64,000 nucleotides of DNA. Source: Myxocyprinus asiaticus. Its lineage: Eukaryota > Chordata > Actinopteri > Cypriniformes > Catostomidae. Made by a program: the position numbers and the translations under genes. Under the pieces are notes generated by a model. That model had not been told where the DNA came from and did not search any database. It worked only from the letters and a program-made list of their open reading frames with translations. The DNA lies in NCBI RefSeq assembly GCF_019703515.2, contig NC_059374.1, positions 21,384,595-21,448,594 of the forward strand, given 5' to 3'. Positions within the stretch are counted from its first letter, which is position 1; each line of letters opens with the position of its first letter. Shown here piece by piece: positions 1 to 22,014 of the stretch.

Positions 1-192
1 TAAATCAAACTGCTGACATAAATGCTATTCTGTTTCTAGCATAAAGCCACTCTCAAGTGTAACCTAATTCAACTATTATGGTTTTTATAACATTTGTGGT
101 TTGGAACACGAAAGCACCGAGATCATTGGCATTTATTAATGTTGGTGTAGCTTTGTTCTGGTATCTGATGTAACACAAGCTTTCAGTCTTAC
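1..192 (-). other. auts2 intron, start of window
   Basis: Intronic sequence downstream of the last auts2 exon seen. Only the gtaaga donor side is visible and no repeat was recognised. Confidence 0.6.
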
Positions 193-9638
<9,446 letters not shown>

Positions 9639-10185
9639 AAGACGTTTGGCGCAGACGATGGTTAAAAATGCACCGCTCTTCTTCAGCTTGTGCTTTTTGT
9701 AAGTTCTTGTAAGCAGCTTTGAAAGGTGAAAGACTATTTCTTTAGGCAAGATGGTTTGGTTCTAAATATCTCCTCCTCGTGGCATCCTGCCCATCATCTT
9801 CTGATGTCGCATTTGTGGGATTAGCAACATTAGCTAGATCTGCAGGACAATATAAAATTGAGCAAACACAATTGAGCAAACACAAAGGATACTAAGGAAA
9901 TGAAGACACACAATAATTTGAAACTCCACCATACTGAATAGTGATCAGCTTTACTTTGAGTACATTTCCATAGAGTTTGCATTTGCTGTAGAATATGTGA
10001 GTGGTGCTTGCCCATGCAAAACTCAATGCCATGAGTGCTCTGGGTGGTTACCAGGGCATTGCTTTGCAGTTGCTAGGTTGTTCTGTGTGGTTGCTTACTA
10101 TTTCAAAAGAGCCCACTCCCAAGTCTTTATGATATTCTGGTACCTTGATATAACTCGGGTCCCTCCTTCAATGTATAGCTATTGG

Positions 10186-10227
<42 letters not shown>

Positions 10228-10340
10228 TTTAGCAATTTTAGGCAAACATTGTGAGTTAGATTGCTTAGAAAAGTATTAGCACTCTCCTCAACAAGCCACA
10301 TGATTTGTTGTGGGACGAGTTATGCACTGAAGTTTAATAC
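9639..10340. other. auts2 intron with a degraded ggttgctagg-type repeat and (TA)n
   Basis: About 10028-10100 resembles a common cyprinid repeat built on gtggttgctagg / gttctgggtgg. A (TA)17 run lies at 10189-10222. No exon border was found that would extend the polyproline exon upstream. Confidence 0.4.
10189..10222. repeat. (TA)n microsatellite
   Basis: Seventeen uninterrupted TA units. Confidence 0.95.
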
Positions 10341-11710
10341 TTAAAGGGGTCATGACACGCCTTTTTTTTATTATTTTAAAATGTTCCTTAAGATTCACTT
10401 AATATTAGGATTTGCACAAAAAAACGGTAATATATTTGTAAAACATCATTTTTCACCCTCATTCAGACCCTCTGTCAGGAAAGCTCGGATTTGGTGCTGC
10501 TTCTCCTTTAAGACCTGACAGTACACGCCCACTGTTATGATTGGCTCTCTGCTCTTGATTGACCTGCTCTGCTCATGGCTACTGGGTGGGCTACGGAAGT
10601 GATTAAAGGTAAAGTAGGAATTGATGTGTTGTTGTGGAGGCGGTCATATGCAAATATCTATCACAGTGTGACATCACAATGTGTAGGAAATAGAGAATGA
10701 GTTGTTTTGGCAGCTTGATTTCAACAAATGCTCTTTTTGCAGTGAGGAGGAAGTTTTGAGTTCTGAAACTTATACAAGTTTTTGTAGTAAAATTAGCTCT
10801 TATACACCAATCAGCCACAACATTAAAAACACCTGCCTAATATTGTGTAGCTCCCCCTCGTGCTGCCAAAACAGTTCCAACCCGCATCTCAGAATAGCAT
10901 TCCGAGATGATATTCTTCTCACCACAATTGTACAGAGCAGTTATCCGAGTTACCATAGACTGTGTCAGTTCAAACCAGTCTAGCCATTCTCTGTAGACCT
11001 CTCTCATCAACAAGGCATTACCAGAGCTGCCGCTCACTGATGTTTTTTGTTTTTTACACTATTCTGAGTAAATTCTAGAGACTGTTGTGTGTTAAAATCC
11101 CAGGAGATCAGCAGTTACAGAAATACCCAAACCATCCTGTCTGGCACCAACAATCATCCATGCGATTATCTAATCAGCCAATAGTGTGGCAGCAGTGCAG
11201 TGTATAAAATCATGCAGATACGGGTCAGGAGCTTCAGTTAATATTCACATCAACCATCAGCATGGGGGGGGGGGGGGGGGATGTGATCTCAGTAATTTGG
11301 GCCATGGCATGATTGTTGGTGCCAGATGGGCTGGTTTGAGTATTTCTGTAACTGCTGATCTCCTGGGATTTTCACACACAACAGTCTCTAGAATTTACTC
11401 TGAATGGTGCCAGAAAACAAAAACATCCAGTAAGCAGCAGTTCTGTGGACGGAATTGTCTTGTTGATGAGAGAGGTCAGTAGAGAATGGCCAGACTGGTT
11501 CGAACTGACAAATCCTATGGTAACTCAGATAACCGCTCTGTTCAATCGTGTTGAGAAGAACAGCATCTCAGAATGCTATTATGAGATGTGGGTTGGCGCT
11601 GTTTTGGTGGCACGAGGGGGACCTACACAATAGTAGGCAGGTGGTTTTAATTTTGTGGCTGATGTCCAAAGGTCAAGGAAAAGTTGATTCATCTTGTGAT
11701 GACCCCTTTA
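10341..11710. mobile_element. MITE with ttaaaggggtcatgac ends, carrying a Tc1 foldback
   Basis: The left end ttaaaggggtcatgacac and right end tgtgatgacccctttat are inverted copies. The body includes a stretch common in cyprinid introns (acacgcccactgttatgattgg). A palindromic Tc1 derivative is inserted inside. Confidence 0.65.
10803..11664. mobile_element. Palindromic Tc1-derived foldback element, copy 1
   Basis: The left end TACACCAATCAGCCACAAC matches the ends of copies 2 and 4; the matching right end stops at gttttaattttgtggctgat and is clipped. Each arm carries the same deleted Tc1 transposase piece: an N-terminal helix-turn-helix region (GMIVGARWAGLSISVTADLL and FSHTTVSRIYSEWCQK) fused to the far C-terminus (ARGGPTQ). 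The arms face each other, so the outer ends are both 3' ends of the parent. A run of 17 G sits in one arm (11264-11280). It is non-coding. Confidence 0.8.
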
Positions 11711-13072
11711 TGTTTAGGGGTTTGTTCAAATCCTTTACCCTAAGTATGAGCAATTTTAATAGCCTTAGCAAGCACCACTTAATAGCCTTAGCAAGCACCA
11801 TCAAACTGGCTTATTGGGAAAATATTTAATGTAGGACTGTACCATTTGTAATCCTTTCATTTTATTTAAATAAAAGATATTTAGTATAATGCAGTAAGTT
11901 GTTAAACAGGGCACACCATGTTGCAGTGATGGAGTCAAGGCAAAGACGACAAAATGTGGGAGAAAGAGCTCGTAAAGCATAGCTAACAAAATAAGAAACC
12001 ATAACATCTCTCTTTTTACAGCATCACCCTTTTCATGCGCTTTAAGCCACTGACATACTGCAGGATTTAATGGGTGATGTTGGTTTCACTGTGACATTTA
12101 CTGATAGTGAATGCAAATGAGATGAAGGGCTGAATCCCTTGAGGGATTCGCCCATCTATACAACCTGCAATTACCTCCTTTTGAACAGCACTCATGCACA
12201 TCAAGCAAAGCAGTAAATCTCTTTTGTGTAGAGCTGTCAATTTGGGCCTTTTCTCCAGTGCCTGCTGTATCTATAGTGAAAGGTCTTTTGAGAGCACCAT
12301 AATGGATTGTTAGCTTCTCTGAGAGTAGACCTCCTTTCGCGAACACCAGGGGTCCATGGAGGAAGGAGCAACTTATTCGTCCGAGCTGATCTCCAAATCA
12401 CCCGTGATGAGCTGTTTGTATTGAATTGGGTTACACAGACGCAAGGGTCATTAAATCATTTGGAACAGCAAATATCTTTGGAGGAAAGCAGGAGTGAGTA
12501 TAATGTAAGCATTTCCCCCCGTTAACTTTATTTGAACTGTTTGACGTTGAAAATATAACACTGCTGACCCAGTGCTTGTTGAGGCACATTGCGTCCAAAC
12601 TGCAATATTTTATTAAAATACAGACAGACCAGCATATCAGTTATTAATGAGAAGAACATGAAATGCTGTATGGATTCATAAGTCTCCAGAGAGGAGAACA
12701 GACAGTCCCCATTTAGACCATAATAATTGTCCCCATCTAGACCACATGGCACAGCTCAATAGCTGGACCAGCTACAGACTAATCATGTAAAGCTAAATAA
12801 TAAGCCCAGAAAGTCCATAATAGGCCCTTGGATCATAATGGTGCTGGTTTAAACCTACTTTGCATACCATTTAATCAAAGAACAGCATGTACTGATGCAC
12901 ACTTCCAAAAACTAAAACAATAATAACAAGATAGGTAAAATTTGTCAAGACAAACTTTGATGTTGTCTGGCCTGAAACTTTTTTTTTAAAAGTTTTAAAA
13001 GCTTGAGGTTTAAAATGTAGCAGAACTTGCAGCAAGACATACAGCCTGATAGATGGATGGATGGATGGACAG
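11711..13072. other. auts2 intron, mostly unique sequence
   Basis: No transposon was recognised. A duplicated phrase (aatagccttagcaagcacca) occurs at 11758-11801, and a (GATG)n tract lies at 13050-13068. ORFs here are short and unlike known proteins. Confidence 0.45.
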
Positions 13073-13374
13073 AGTTGAAGTCAGATGTTTACATACACTT
13101 TAGCCAAATACATTTGAACTCCTGACATTTAATCATAGAAAACATGTCTTAGGTCAGTTAGGATCACTATTTTAAGAATGTGAAATGTCAGGATAATAGT
13201 AGAGACAATGATTTATTTCAGCTTTTATTTCTTTCATCTGATTCCCAGTGGGTCAGAAGTTTACATACACTTTGTTTGTATTTGGTATCATTGCCTTTAA
13301 ATAGTTTAACTTGGGTCAAACGTTTTGGGTAGCCTTCCACAAGGCTACCCGAATTTTGGCCCATTCCTCCAGAC

Positions 13375-15005
13375 CAGGGATAGGCAACTTTGAAGGGGGC
13401 AAGGGCCAAAATTTTTCTCCATTCTACCCAGGGTCCGGATTACAAATCCGCACTCTAACAATGTTCACCCCTTTACTCAATTTCCTCATTGTGGGTAATC
13501 AATGCACAACTAATGCAATGTTCTTTTAAAGATTTTGTTACCTATATTAACATTGTTATTTAACGGGGCCTGGGTAGCTCAGTGGTAAAATACGCTGGCT
13601 ACCACCCCTGGATTTCGCTAGTTCAAATTCCAGGGCATGCTGAGTGACTCCAGCCAAGTCTCCTAAACAACCAAATTGGCCCGGTTGCTAGGGAGGGTAG
13701 AGTCACATGGGGTAACCTCCTCGTGGTTGCTATAATGTGGTTCGTTCTCGGTGGGGCGCGTGGTGAGTTGAGCGCAGATGCCGCGGTGGATGCCGTGAAG
13801 CCTCCACACGCGCTGTGTCTCCATGGCAACACGCTCAACAAGCCACGTGATAAGATGTGCGGGTTGATGGTCTCAGATGCGGAGGCAACTGGGATTCATC
13901 CTCCAACACCCGGATTGAGGCAAATCACTACGCGACCACGAGGACTTAAAAAATGCGCACTGGGAATTGGGCATTCCAGATTGGGTGAAAAAAAAACAAA
14001 CAAACAAACAAAAAAAACATTGTTATTTAACAATATTTATAAAAACGAATATAATTATTTTGTAACTTGCGTTTTTACTAAAACATGCCGTTCACATGTA
14101 CAAATTCATGTTCAACTAACAAGCTATATACATTTTCAAGAAAATTTATCTCATTTGCGTTGTCTAAATTTGCAACAGACAAACACAAATGAACAGACAA
14201 CATTTTCAACCCCACCTCATAAAACAGCTTATAGGTATTAGTTAAAATCTAAATAGTATCATCAATAACAATACTGGATACAAGAACAAAACATTTCAGT
14301 GCATTAATACAAAAACATTTCAGCACCACAACATACACGCATGGACCGAACAGTCCCTTGCATCAGAGAACATTCTCTCTATTCGCAAGACTTTTCAACA
14401 GTCAGTCAGGCATCTCAATTGCGCATTTCTTCAAAGTTTCTCCCTCTTATAACAACTTTTTCATTTTTCACAAGCACGAGTGAAAAATGTCTTTGGTGAT
14501 TCCCGCACTGTCACGGATTTCGTAAAAACTTTTGATGCCTTTTACCCTTTACGTATGTGAAGAGAGCAGCTCTGGTGTACGTATCTCTCATACTGTACGC
14601 CTCTTTGATCACTTGATCAATGGTGTATTTGCGAATCAAATTGAAATCTTTACATGACAGATTTCGTATCCAGGCAAACAAAAGACCTGGGTTCCACCTG
14701 CGTACATTAACAACAGCGCGCACTATGTTGCTGACAAGCTGAGGTAAAATTTAGCTCAATTTACCTTATAAATGATGAGCAAGTGTAAGATGTTGCATGC
14801 TAGAATCCTAGAGTGATCATAAGATCTGCTAAGAACAAACAACCTCTTCTGGTCAATAGTTGTAATAACATCATAAACAGAATGCAATCTTTACATAATC
14901 CCTTTTTCAAATAAATAAAATCAATCCTCATTCTTGTCCAATGGGCCGTATTCAATGATACAGAGGGCCGTATACGGCCCATGGGCCGCCAGCTGCCCAT
15001 CCTTG
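13375..15005 (+). mobile_element. Non-autonomous hAT (Charlie-like ends) inside the Tc1 element
   Basis: The left end is CAGGGATAGGCAACTTTG and the right end, inverted, is CAAGGATGGGCAGCTGGCGG. The flanking 8-bp duplication is CTCCAGAC / CTCCAGCC (one mismatch; 13367-13374 and 15006-15013). A SINE is nested inside. No transposase domain was recognised; the short ORFs at 14511-14723 look like chance. Confidence 0.8.
13565..14015 (+). mobile_element. tRNA-derived SINE, third copy, inside the hAT
   Basis: A full-length copy of the same SINE family with A and B boxes (tgggtagctcag, gttcaaattccagg), the common body and a (caaa)n tail. A perfect 16-bp duplication, aacattgttatttaac, flanks it (13549-13564 and 14016-14031). 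It is therefore the youngest layer of this nest. Confidence 0.9.
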
Positions 15006-15089
15006 CTCCAGCCAGAACTGGTGTAACTGAGTCAGGTTTGTAGGCCTCCTTGCTCGCACACTTTTTCAGTTCTGCCCACAAATTTTCTA

Positions 15090-15386
<297 letters not shown>

Positions 15387-16451
15387 TCAGTGCTCCAAAC
15401 ATGACGATGGTCATTATGGCCAAACAGTTCAATTTTTGTTTCATCAGACCAGAGGACATTTCTACAAAAAGTAAGATCTTTGTCCCCATGTGCATTTGCA
15501 AACTGTAGTCTGGCTTTTTTATGGTGGTTTTGGAGCAGTGGCTTCTTCCTTGCTGAGCAGCCTTTCAGGTTATGTTGATATAGGACATGTTTTACTGTGG
15601 ATATAAATACTTGTCTCCCTGTTTCCTCCAGCATCTTCACAAGGTCCTTTGCTGTTGTTCTGGGATTGATTTGCACTTTTCGCACCAAACTATGTTCATC
15701 TCTAGGAGACAGAATGCGTCTCCTTCCTGAATGTTATGATGGCTGTGTGGTCCCATGGTGTTTATACTTGCATACTATTGTTTGCATAGATGAATGTGGT
15801 ACCTTCAGGTGTTTGGAAATTGATCCCAAGGATGAACCAGACTTGTGGAGGTCCACAATTTTTTTTTCTGAGGTCTTGGCTGATTTCTTTTGATTTTCCC
15901 ATGATGTCAAGCAAAGGAGCACTGAGTTTGAAGGGAGGTCTTAAAATATATCCACAGGTACAACTCCAATTGACACCAATTAGCCAAATAGCCTTTCAGA
16001 AGCTAATTGGCTAATTGCCTAAAGGCTTGACATCATTTTCTGGAATTTTCCCAGCTGTTTAAAGGCACAGTTAACTTAGTGTATGTAAAATTCTGACCCA
16101 CTGGATTTGTGATATAGTCAATTAAAAGTGAAACAATCTGTCTGTAAACAATTGCTGGAAAAATTACTCATGTAATGCACAAAGTAGATGTCCTAAACGA
16201 CTTGCCAAAAATATAGTTTGCTAATATGAAATCTGTGGATTGATTAATAAAAAAAAAAAAAAAAAGAGTTTTACTGACTTCAACCTAAGTGTATGTAAAC
16301 TTCTGACTTCAACTGTAGATAGATGTGCTTGTTTACATTTTGATTTTTTGAAAGTTGGAGTTTGAATGGTCTTGTTTACTTGTAAATTTCTTGACAGTTA
16401 GAGTTTGAAAAGTCTTGTTTACTTGTAAATTTTTTGATCACATAACCACAT

Positions 16452-16806
16452 TGTGGCAGCGGGGGCGTGTTCAAGCATCCCTCCGGAGAGAGAGAAAGCG
16501 GTAAGGGCGCTTACACCTGAGCTAAATTATGTCTAACACCTGTCTCTAATTTCAGTGAGCACGGGGAGAGCAGCATAAATAGAGACACACCGCAAATAGA
16601 AGAGAGAGAGCCTGGGCACGACAGACCCGAACAAGAAGCAAAGAGTTTTTATTACAAATGATGAGAGTTTATTTTGTGGAACGGTGTGTGATTGTAGGTT
16701 AACTTACTGCATAACGCCAAGACTGTGAGACTGTAATTTGTGTTGCAGAGAGAGAAAATAAATCCCTACCTGAACCAGGAAAGCTGCTTCTCGCCTCCTC
16801 CTTACA
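16452..16806. mobile_element. Solo LTR of an LTR retrotransposon
   Basis: The 355-bp unit begins TGTGGCAGCGGGGGCGTG and ends CTCCTCCTTACA (TG...CA ends). It is flanked by an exact 5-bp duplication, cacat (16447-16451 and 16807-16811). It contains a TATA-like box (gcataaatagag, about 16573) and a polyadenylation signal (aataaa, about 16757) in the correct order for U3-R-U5 on the plus strand. No internal coding sequence is adjacent, so the element was lost by LTR-LTR recombination. It is not related to the LTRs at 41.7 kb. Confidence 0.8.
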
Positions 16807-17912
16807 CACATAATTTGGAAAACGATGATGTTTGGAAACTGTAAACTACATTTTCAAACTTAAATGGATTAATGTGAACGTGGCCTAATGGATATTTGAT
16901 CACCCACTATGGGTAAAGATATAGCACAAAGATATAGAAAAGATATAGCTTGCTACATCACAACAATCTCAAGGTCTGTGCCGAGTTTGGTGACTGTCAC
17001 TTAAAAACCATTTAATAATTTTGGTCTTTGTTTAGGGAAGCCAACATAATAAAAAAAATTTGTCCATAGCAATTTTTCCATGTTCATATTTAAAAACTCT
17101 TCCTTCGTTTTGCTTAAACTGATTATTTTCAATTAGTGTCATGCCGCAGTAATGCTTTATTTTGATGCAGGTCAGGAATTAGTCTAAGCCTCTGTTTGGA
17201 GCTGTCAGGCCACCAGTAAATTTGTCTTCCTATGTCAGTTGGCAGCTCCCTTCTCCAAGCCATTTTTGTCATTCATCAACCCCATTACTGGCCTAACCCT
17301 TCGAGGCATGCAGAAATGAATGGCCTAATCCCTCCATTCTCACAAAGACAAGATTAGCTGGAGGTTAAACACTTGTGTTCTTTAAATTTTGTCCTTGACA
17401 AGGTGCCAGGGAAAGCTCTTAATCTTTTGAAGGGGCAGTTTGGGGGGAACTTTGTGTGCTCACAAAAGTAGACATGTGCAGCTCGACCAAGTGCAGGTAA
17501 GCCCTCTTAAAAATTCCCCCTAATATTCAAATAAGAGTGTGTTTACTGTGGCGATCCCTCTGTGGTTTGCAGTCACAGATGGCAAGAGATGTCTAATAAA
17601 TCATCCTGTGGCATCAAGGACTGTGTGTGTTTTTGCTGTGGCATAGTTGGCAAATGACTCAAACAGAGAACAGAGACAGTTGCTCTTGTCTGCTGACAGG
17701 TTTCCACTTGGGTTTTAGCTAGCTGTGAATGAAGCCCACTCAGCTAAAGCTGCATCTGTTGGTCTGCACCTCACTGACACTTAGCAACATTTGCCAAATC
17801 TCTGATACAGTGAACACAGTGCGGCTACGTTGTGGTGGCCGACACCACGCATTTGGATTTCACCTGTGTAGGAATGTATCGTGGTAATCCATTGAAAAAT
17901 TATATTCAAACC
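16807..17912. other. auts2 intron, unique sequence
   Basis: No repeat or exon was recognised. Moderately GC-balanced blocks (17100-17880) could be conserved intron sequence. Confidence 0.4.
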
Positions 17913-18165
17913 TTAAAGGTATAGTTCATCCAAAAATTAAATTATGTCGTTATTTACTTCCAAAGAACACAAAAGCAGATGGTAGGCAGAATGTTAGGGA
18001 CTGACAGCCTAAGTCCCCATTCACTATCATTGTATGGATAAGAATAACGTCAAAATATCTCCTTTAGTGTTCCATGGAAGAAAGAAAGTAAAACAGGTTT
18101 GGAACAACATGAGAGTGAGTAAACGATGAAATAATTTACATTTTTTGGGTTAAATAAACTATTAA
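17913..18165. mobile_element. Palindromic MITE, second subfamily
   Basis: Runs from TTAAAGGTATAGTTCATCC to a mirrored ttttttgggttaaat end. The centre holds the subfamily words gttccatggaagaaagaaag and ggcagaatgttaggg. Related copies are at 20945, 24159, 28276 and 32400. Confidence 0.65.
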
Positions 18166-18548
18166 CAATAACTGTAATTCTGTCAGGACAGAAAATATTT
18201 AGGATTACTAATAAACCAAAGCTTTAAAAAATAACTAAAAAGGCCCTTACCTCTTAAGACCTGTATATTTCTCAACTGTAATATATCCACATCTTTGAAT
18301 TGTGCTAGAATCCATTGGAAAAGTGCCTTTCCAGACAGTCTCGGCCAGCTGTAATGTGCCAGGTTGATAAAGTTCGCTCTGGTGCAATCAGCAGGCGTTC
18401 AATAGCTTTTGAATAAGACACAGGGGAACAGTATCTCGCTCTGTTCTCAACTTGCCAGTCTGTCTACGGGATCACAGGCTGTGGTGTTGGGTATCACACA
18501 GACTAAGCGAACACTTCCTTTATGCCTGACTGCTCGCTCTCGCTCTCG

Positions 18549-18615
<67 letters not shown>

Positions 18616-18977
18616 CCTTCCAACCCTAAGTTAACATTCAGTTTACATCATATCAGAAAGCCAGTTGGCTGGTGTATGCACAGGATTTTCACACTTAGTG
18701 TGATTTATTTGCACGAATCAAAACAGTAATATATATCAGATATATGCTTTTGCAGTGAAAGATTTCTAGATATTTTTTATTGTTACAATATTCTAAATGA
18801 ATGAGAATACAATAAATAAACAACAATCGGCAGTTTATTTATAATCTCTAAAAATATCTCATGCTAAAATCTCAAAAATGTCCATTCCATGGGGGGAATA
18901 AAATCACAAATGAGATAATTTTAATATCCCGATTGGACAGCAAAAAGATTACATGTAGAGAAAAAGGAGAATTGTGC
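18166..18977. other. auts2 intron with a (CT)n tract
   Basis: Unique sequence apart from the microsatellite at 18532-18612. The ORF at 18409 is only the repeat translated (LSLSLS). Confidence 0.5.
18532..18612. repeat. (CT)n / (CGCT)n microsatellite
   Basis: About 81 bp of CT units with early CG-containing variants (gctctcgctct). Confidence 0.95.
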
Positions 18978-19629
18978 TTAAAGAGATAGTTCACCCAAAA
19001 ATGAAACTTCTCTCATCACTTGCTCACACTCATGCCATCCCAGATGTGTATGACTTTCTTCTGCTGAACACAAACAAAGATTTTTAGAAGAATATCTCAG
19101 CTCTGTTGGTCCATACAATGCAAGTGAATGGTAACCAGAACTCTGAAACTCCACAAATCACATAAAGGTACATAAAAGTAATCCATATGACTCCAGAGGT
19201 TAAATATATGTCTTCTGAAGTGATGCAATCACTTTGGGTGAGAAACAGATCAATATTTTAATCCTTTTTTACTATTCATCTCCACTTTCACTTTTACTTT
19301 CAGAATGTGATAGTGAAAGTGGAGATTTACAGTAAAAAAATAATATTAAATATTGATCTGTTTCTCACCCACACCTATCATATTGCTTCTGAAGACATGG
19401 ATTAAACCACTGGCGTCGTATGGATTACTTTTATGCTGCATTTATGTGCTTTTTGGAGCTTCAAATTTCTGGTCACCATTCATTTGCATTGTATGGACCA
19501 ACAGAGCTGAGATATTCTTCTAAAAATCTCCGTGTTCTGCAGAAGAAAGAAGGTCATACACATTTGGGAGAGCATGAGGGTGAGTAAATGATGGGAGAAT
19601 TTTACTTTTTGGGTGAACTATCCCTTTAA
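18978..19629. mobile_element. Palindromic MITE (agttcaccc family), near-complete copy
   Basis: Bounded by TTAA at both ends. The left arm is agagatagttcacccaaaaa and the right arm tttttgggtgaactatccct. The two arms share the gtccatacaatgcaagtgaa / mirrored core, so the single strand could fold into a stem of about 300 bp. No coding sequence. Confidence 0.8.
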
Positions 19630-19820
19630 GTTTTCTACTTAGGTTTTTTTTTTTCTAAAAACCTAGTTATCTAACATGTAATATAACTCTCATCTTAATT
19701 TTCAGAAGCGATTTCAACAATGTCTCAAACTGTATTCAGATACAAAAGTTTGCAATCTTAAGTCAGATATTTCAAACTGAACTTATCAAATTCTTCTATA
19801 CTCTTACTGTATGTCAACAA

Positions 19821-20369
19821 CAGTGTAGGGTAAGTTACCCCAAAAATTTATTAATTACAAATTACTAATGATTTCTCAAAAATTGTAATAAGGTTACTGA
19901 CTTTTCTGATTACGTCATCAAAAAAGTAATCACATTACTAATTACTTTTAAGTGACTTTATAAAAGTAATACTTTTCACTAAAAAGTATGTTTTTCCACT
20001 CAACAAATTCAAAATAATGTCTATATTTCCTCCTTGTTTATTGTCGCATGCACGTCATACATGCAGCACCACGCTTTACTCCCTTACAATGCATCATTAT
20101 AGGATGCAAGCTTTTCAGCTGTTACATATATGCAAATAGACATACACATGAACATAAAACGTTTTGTATCCTACATAATATATTGTTTTAGAAATATGTG
20201 TAGCCCAATTAATGTACTTAAAAGTAATTAACTTCCTTGAAATTCAGTAACTGTAATCAGATTACAAAAATTTTAATGTAATGTATTACACTACTTTTGT
20301 TCTAAAAGTAACCAGATTACAGTTTACCAGATTACTAATTACTTTGTAATCAAATTACACTTAAAACTG
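19821..20369. mobile_element. Small non-autonomous hAT element with exact 8-bp duplication
   Basis: It starts CAGTGTAGGGTAAGTTAC and ends ACTTAAAACTG. The body is rich in the word taattac / gtaatcagattac. A perfect 8-bp duplication, gtcaacaa (19813-19820 and 20370-20377), marks the insertion. Confidence 0.8.
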
Positions 20370-20377
20370 GTCAACAA

Positions 20378-20944
20378 TTGTCTCATTTGTGTTTTTTTCT
20401 ACAATGGCATGAGAAACGTTTTAAAACTTTAAATCCAAAAGTCTTTTATAAATGTGCAATTCCCCCTTCAAAACCTAATTTCATCAGCCACATACAGCAT
20501 ACGACAAAGAATAAAGCCTTATGTATGCAACTCATCTCGTTTTATATGGTAATACCCTTACAATGGATGATGTGAAAGAGCAGTTCAGGACACAAGCTAA
20601 AGATGTATAAATTGCTGTGAGTAAAATGACCATGATCTCCCACAGTCAGTACAATGGGTGGCATTGCTCGCCGTTGAGCCGTTTCATTATTCAGTGGTCA
20701 GGTTTCGCTCAGTCTGGGATTAGTGATGGGGATGTAGGCTAGCCATACACACAATGTACGCTGATGCCTACGGGATGTGTTGTACCTCCCACTTCCGAGA
20801 AAACCGAGCCCTCGGCACGCCAGTAAAACAATCAGTAGCATGGAGGAGGCTAGAGACTCAGATCCTTAACTATAATAGATCTCTCGTAAACTGACTTCAG
20901 TAATGATTAAGGAGCCTGGGCTCAGTTGAGCTTATGCTAAAGAC
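20378..20944. other. auts2 intron, unique sequence
   Basis: No repeat or exon recognised. Confidence 0.4.
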
Positions 20945-21219
20945 TTAAAGGGATAGTTCATGCATCTACATGTTGTTTCAAACCCATAAGACTTCATTTC
21001 TTCCATTGAACACAAAAGGAGATGTTAGTTTCAGTCACCATTTACTTTCATCTCATCATTTTTTCCAATAAATGAATGTGAATGGTGACTGAGGCTGTCA
21101 TTCCACCTAACATCTTCTTTTGTGTTCCATGGAAGAAAGAGGCTCATTAAGGCTTTCAACAACTTGAGGGTGACTAAATGATGACAGACTTTTCATTTTT
21201 GTGTGAAATATTCCTTTAA
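20945..21219. mobile_element. Palindromic MITE, second subfamily
   Basis: TTAA-bounded copy from ttaaagggatagttcatgca to the mirrored gtgtgaaatattcctttaa. It shares ttgtgttccatggaagaaag with the copy at 17913. Confidence 0.65.
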
Positions 21220-22014
21220 CACAGAAATGTGAGCTCTAAAGTTGGATAGTCAAAGTGTTTTTTTGAGTTGTGCTGAAAGCTCCAAACAGGCAGCTGTCTT
21301 GCTTCTCTCTCAACAACGCTGATCCCGGCTATACACTATCCCCTGACGCTTGGGCCAGGCCCGGCTCTGATTACCACGGGAACAATGTGAACCCTGTTCT
21401 GTCTCACAGACTCCGTTGTACTAACATGCATACCCTATGTCTGCACTTGACAGGGGATGAATAGATTATACTATAGCCTTTGAAGGTGGCTACAGTGATA
21501 CTGACTGTGAAATGCATTCTGAGCCCTGTATAGAATATAATCTTAATGCACAACATTCACAAGTGTAGAAGGAACATGGAAAACCATGCCAATTACCACA
21601 TCATAGCCAAAACTGCAGGCTAAGCCAAAGCTATTCTGCGAATAGTGAATATTTATTCCAGGCTGAGGCAAGTTACAACTGAGAGTGGTGAGAGTAGCTG
21701 TCAGATTTGACAGCCAAGTGTCAGGGAAACAGATGACCTTGCTCTAAATCAGTGGATCTCAACAGGTGGGTCGCAGGTGTGTCTCGATAGGGTTGTGGAC
21801 AACTGGGAATAAACAATGCTAAACGCAATTTAAAAAAAAAATTTATATATATTTATTTGAAATGTATTAAGTATATTATCCTGTTTAGTTACGATAGCAA
21901 CATAAATAAACTTATACATTTTTAAAAGGGAAAAGAAGGATTCCCAAATCTTTTGTTGTTGACATCCACTGCTGTGATCCCAATCAACTAAACACATACA
22001 ATTCTACATCAGTT
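21220..22014. other. auts2 intron, unique sequence
   Basis: Nothing recognised. Confidence 0.4.

Noticed and set aside
18409..18729. A 106-codon Ser-Leu repeat protein.
   Set aside because: Translation of a (CT)n microsatellite with unrelated flanks.
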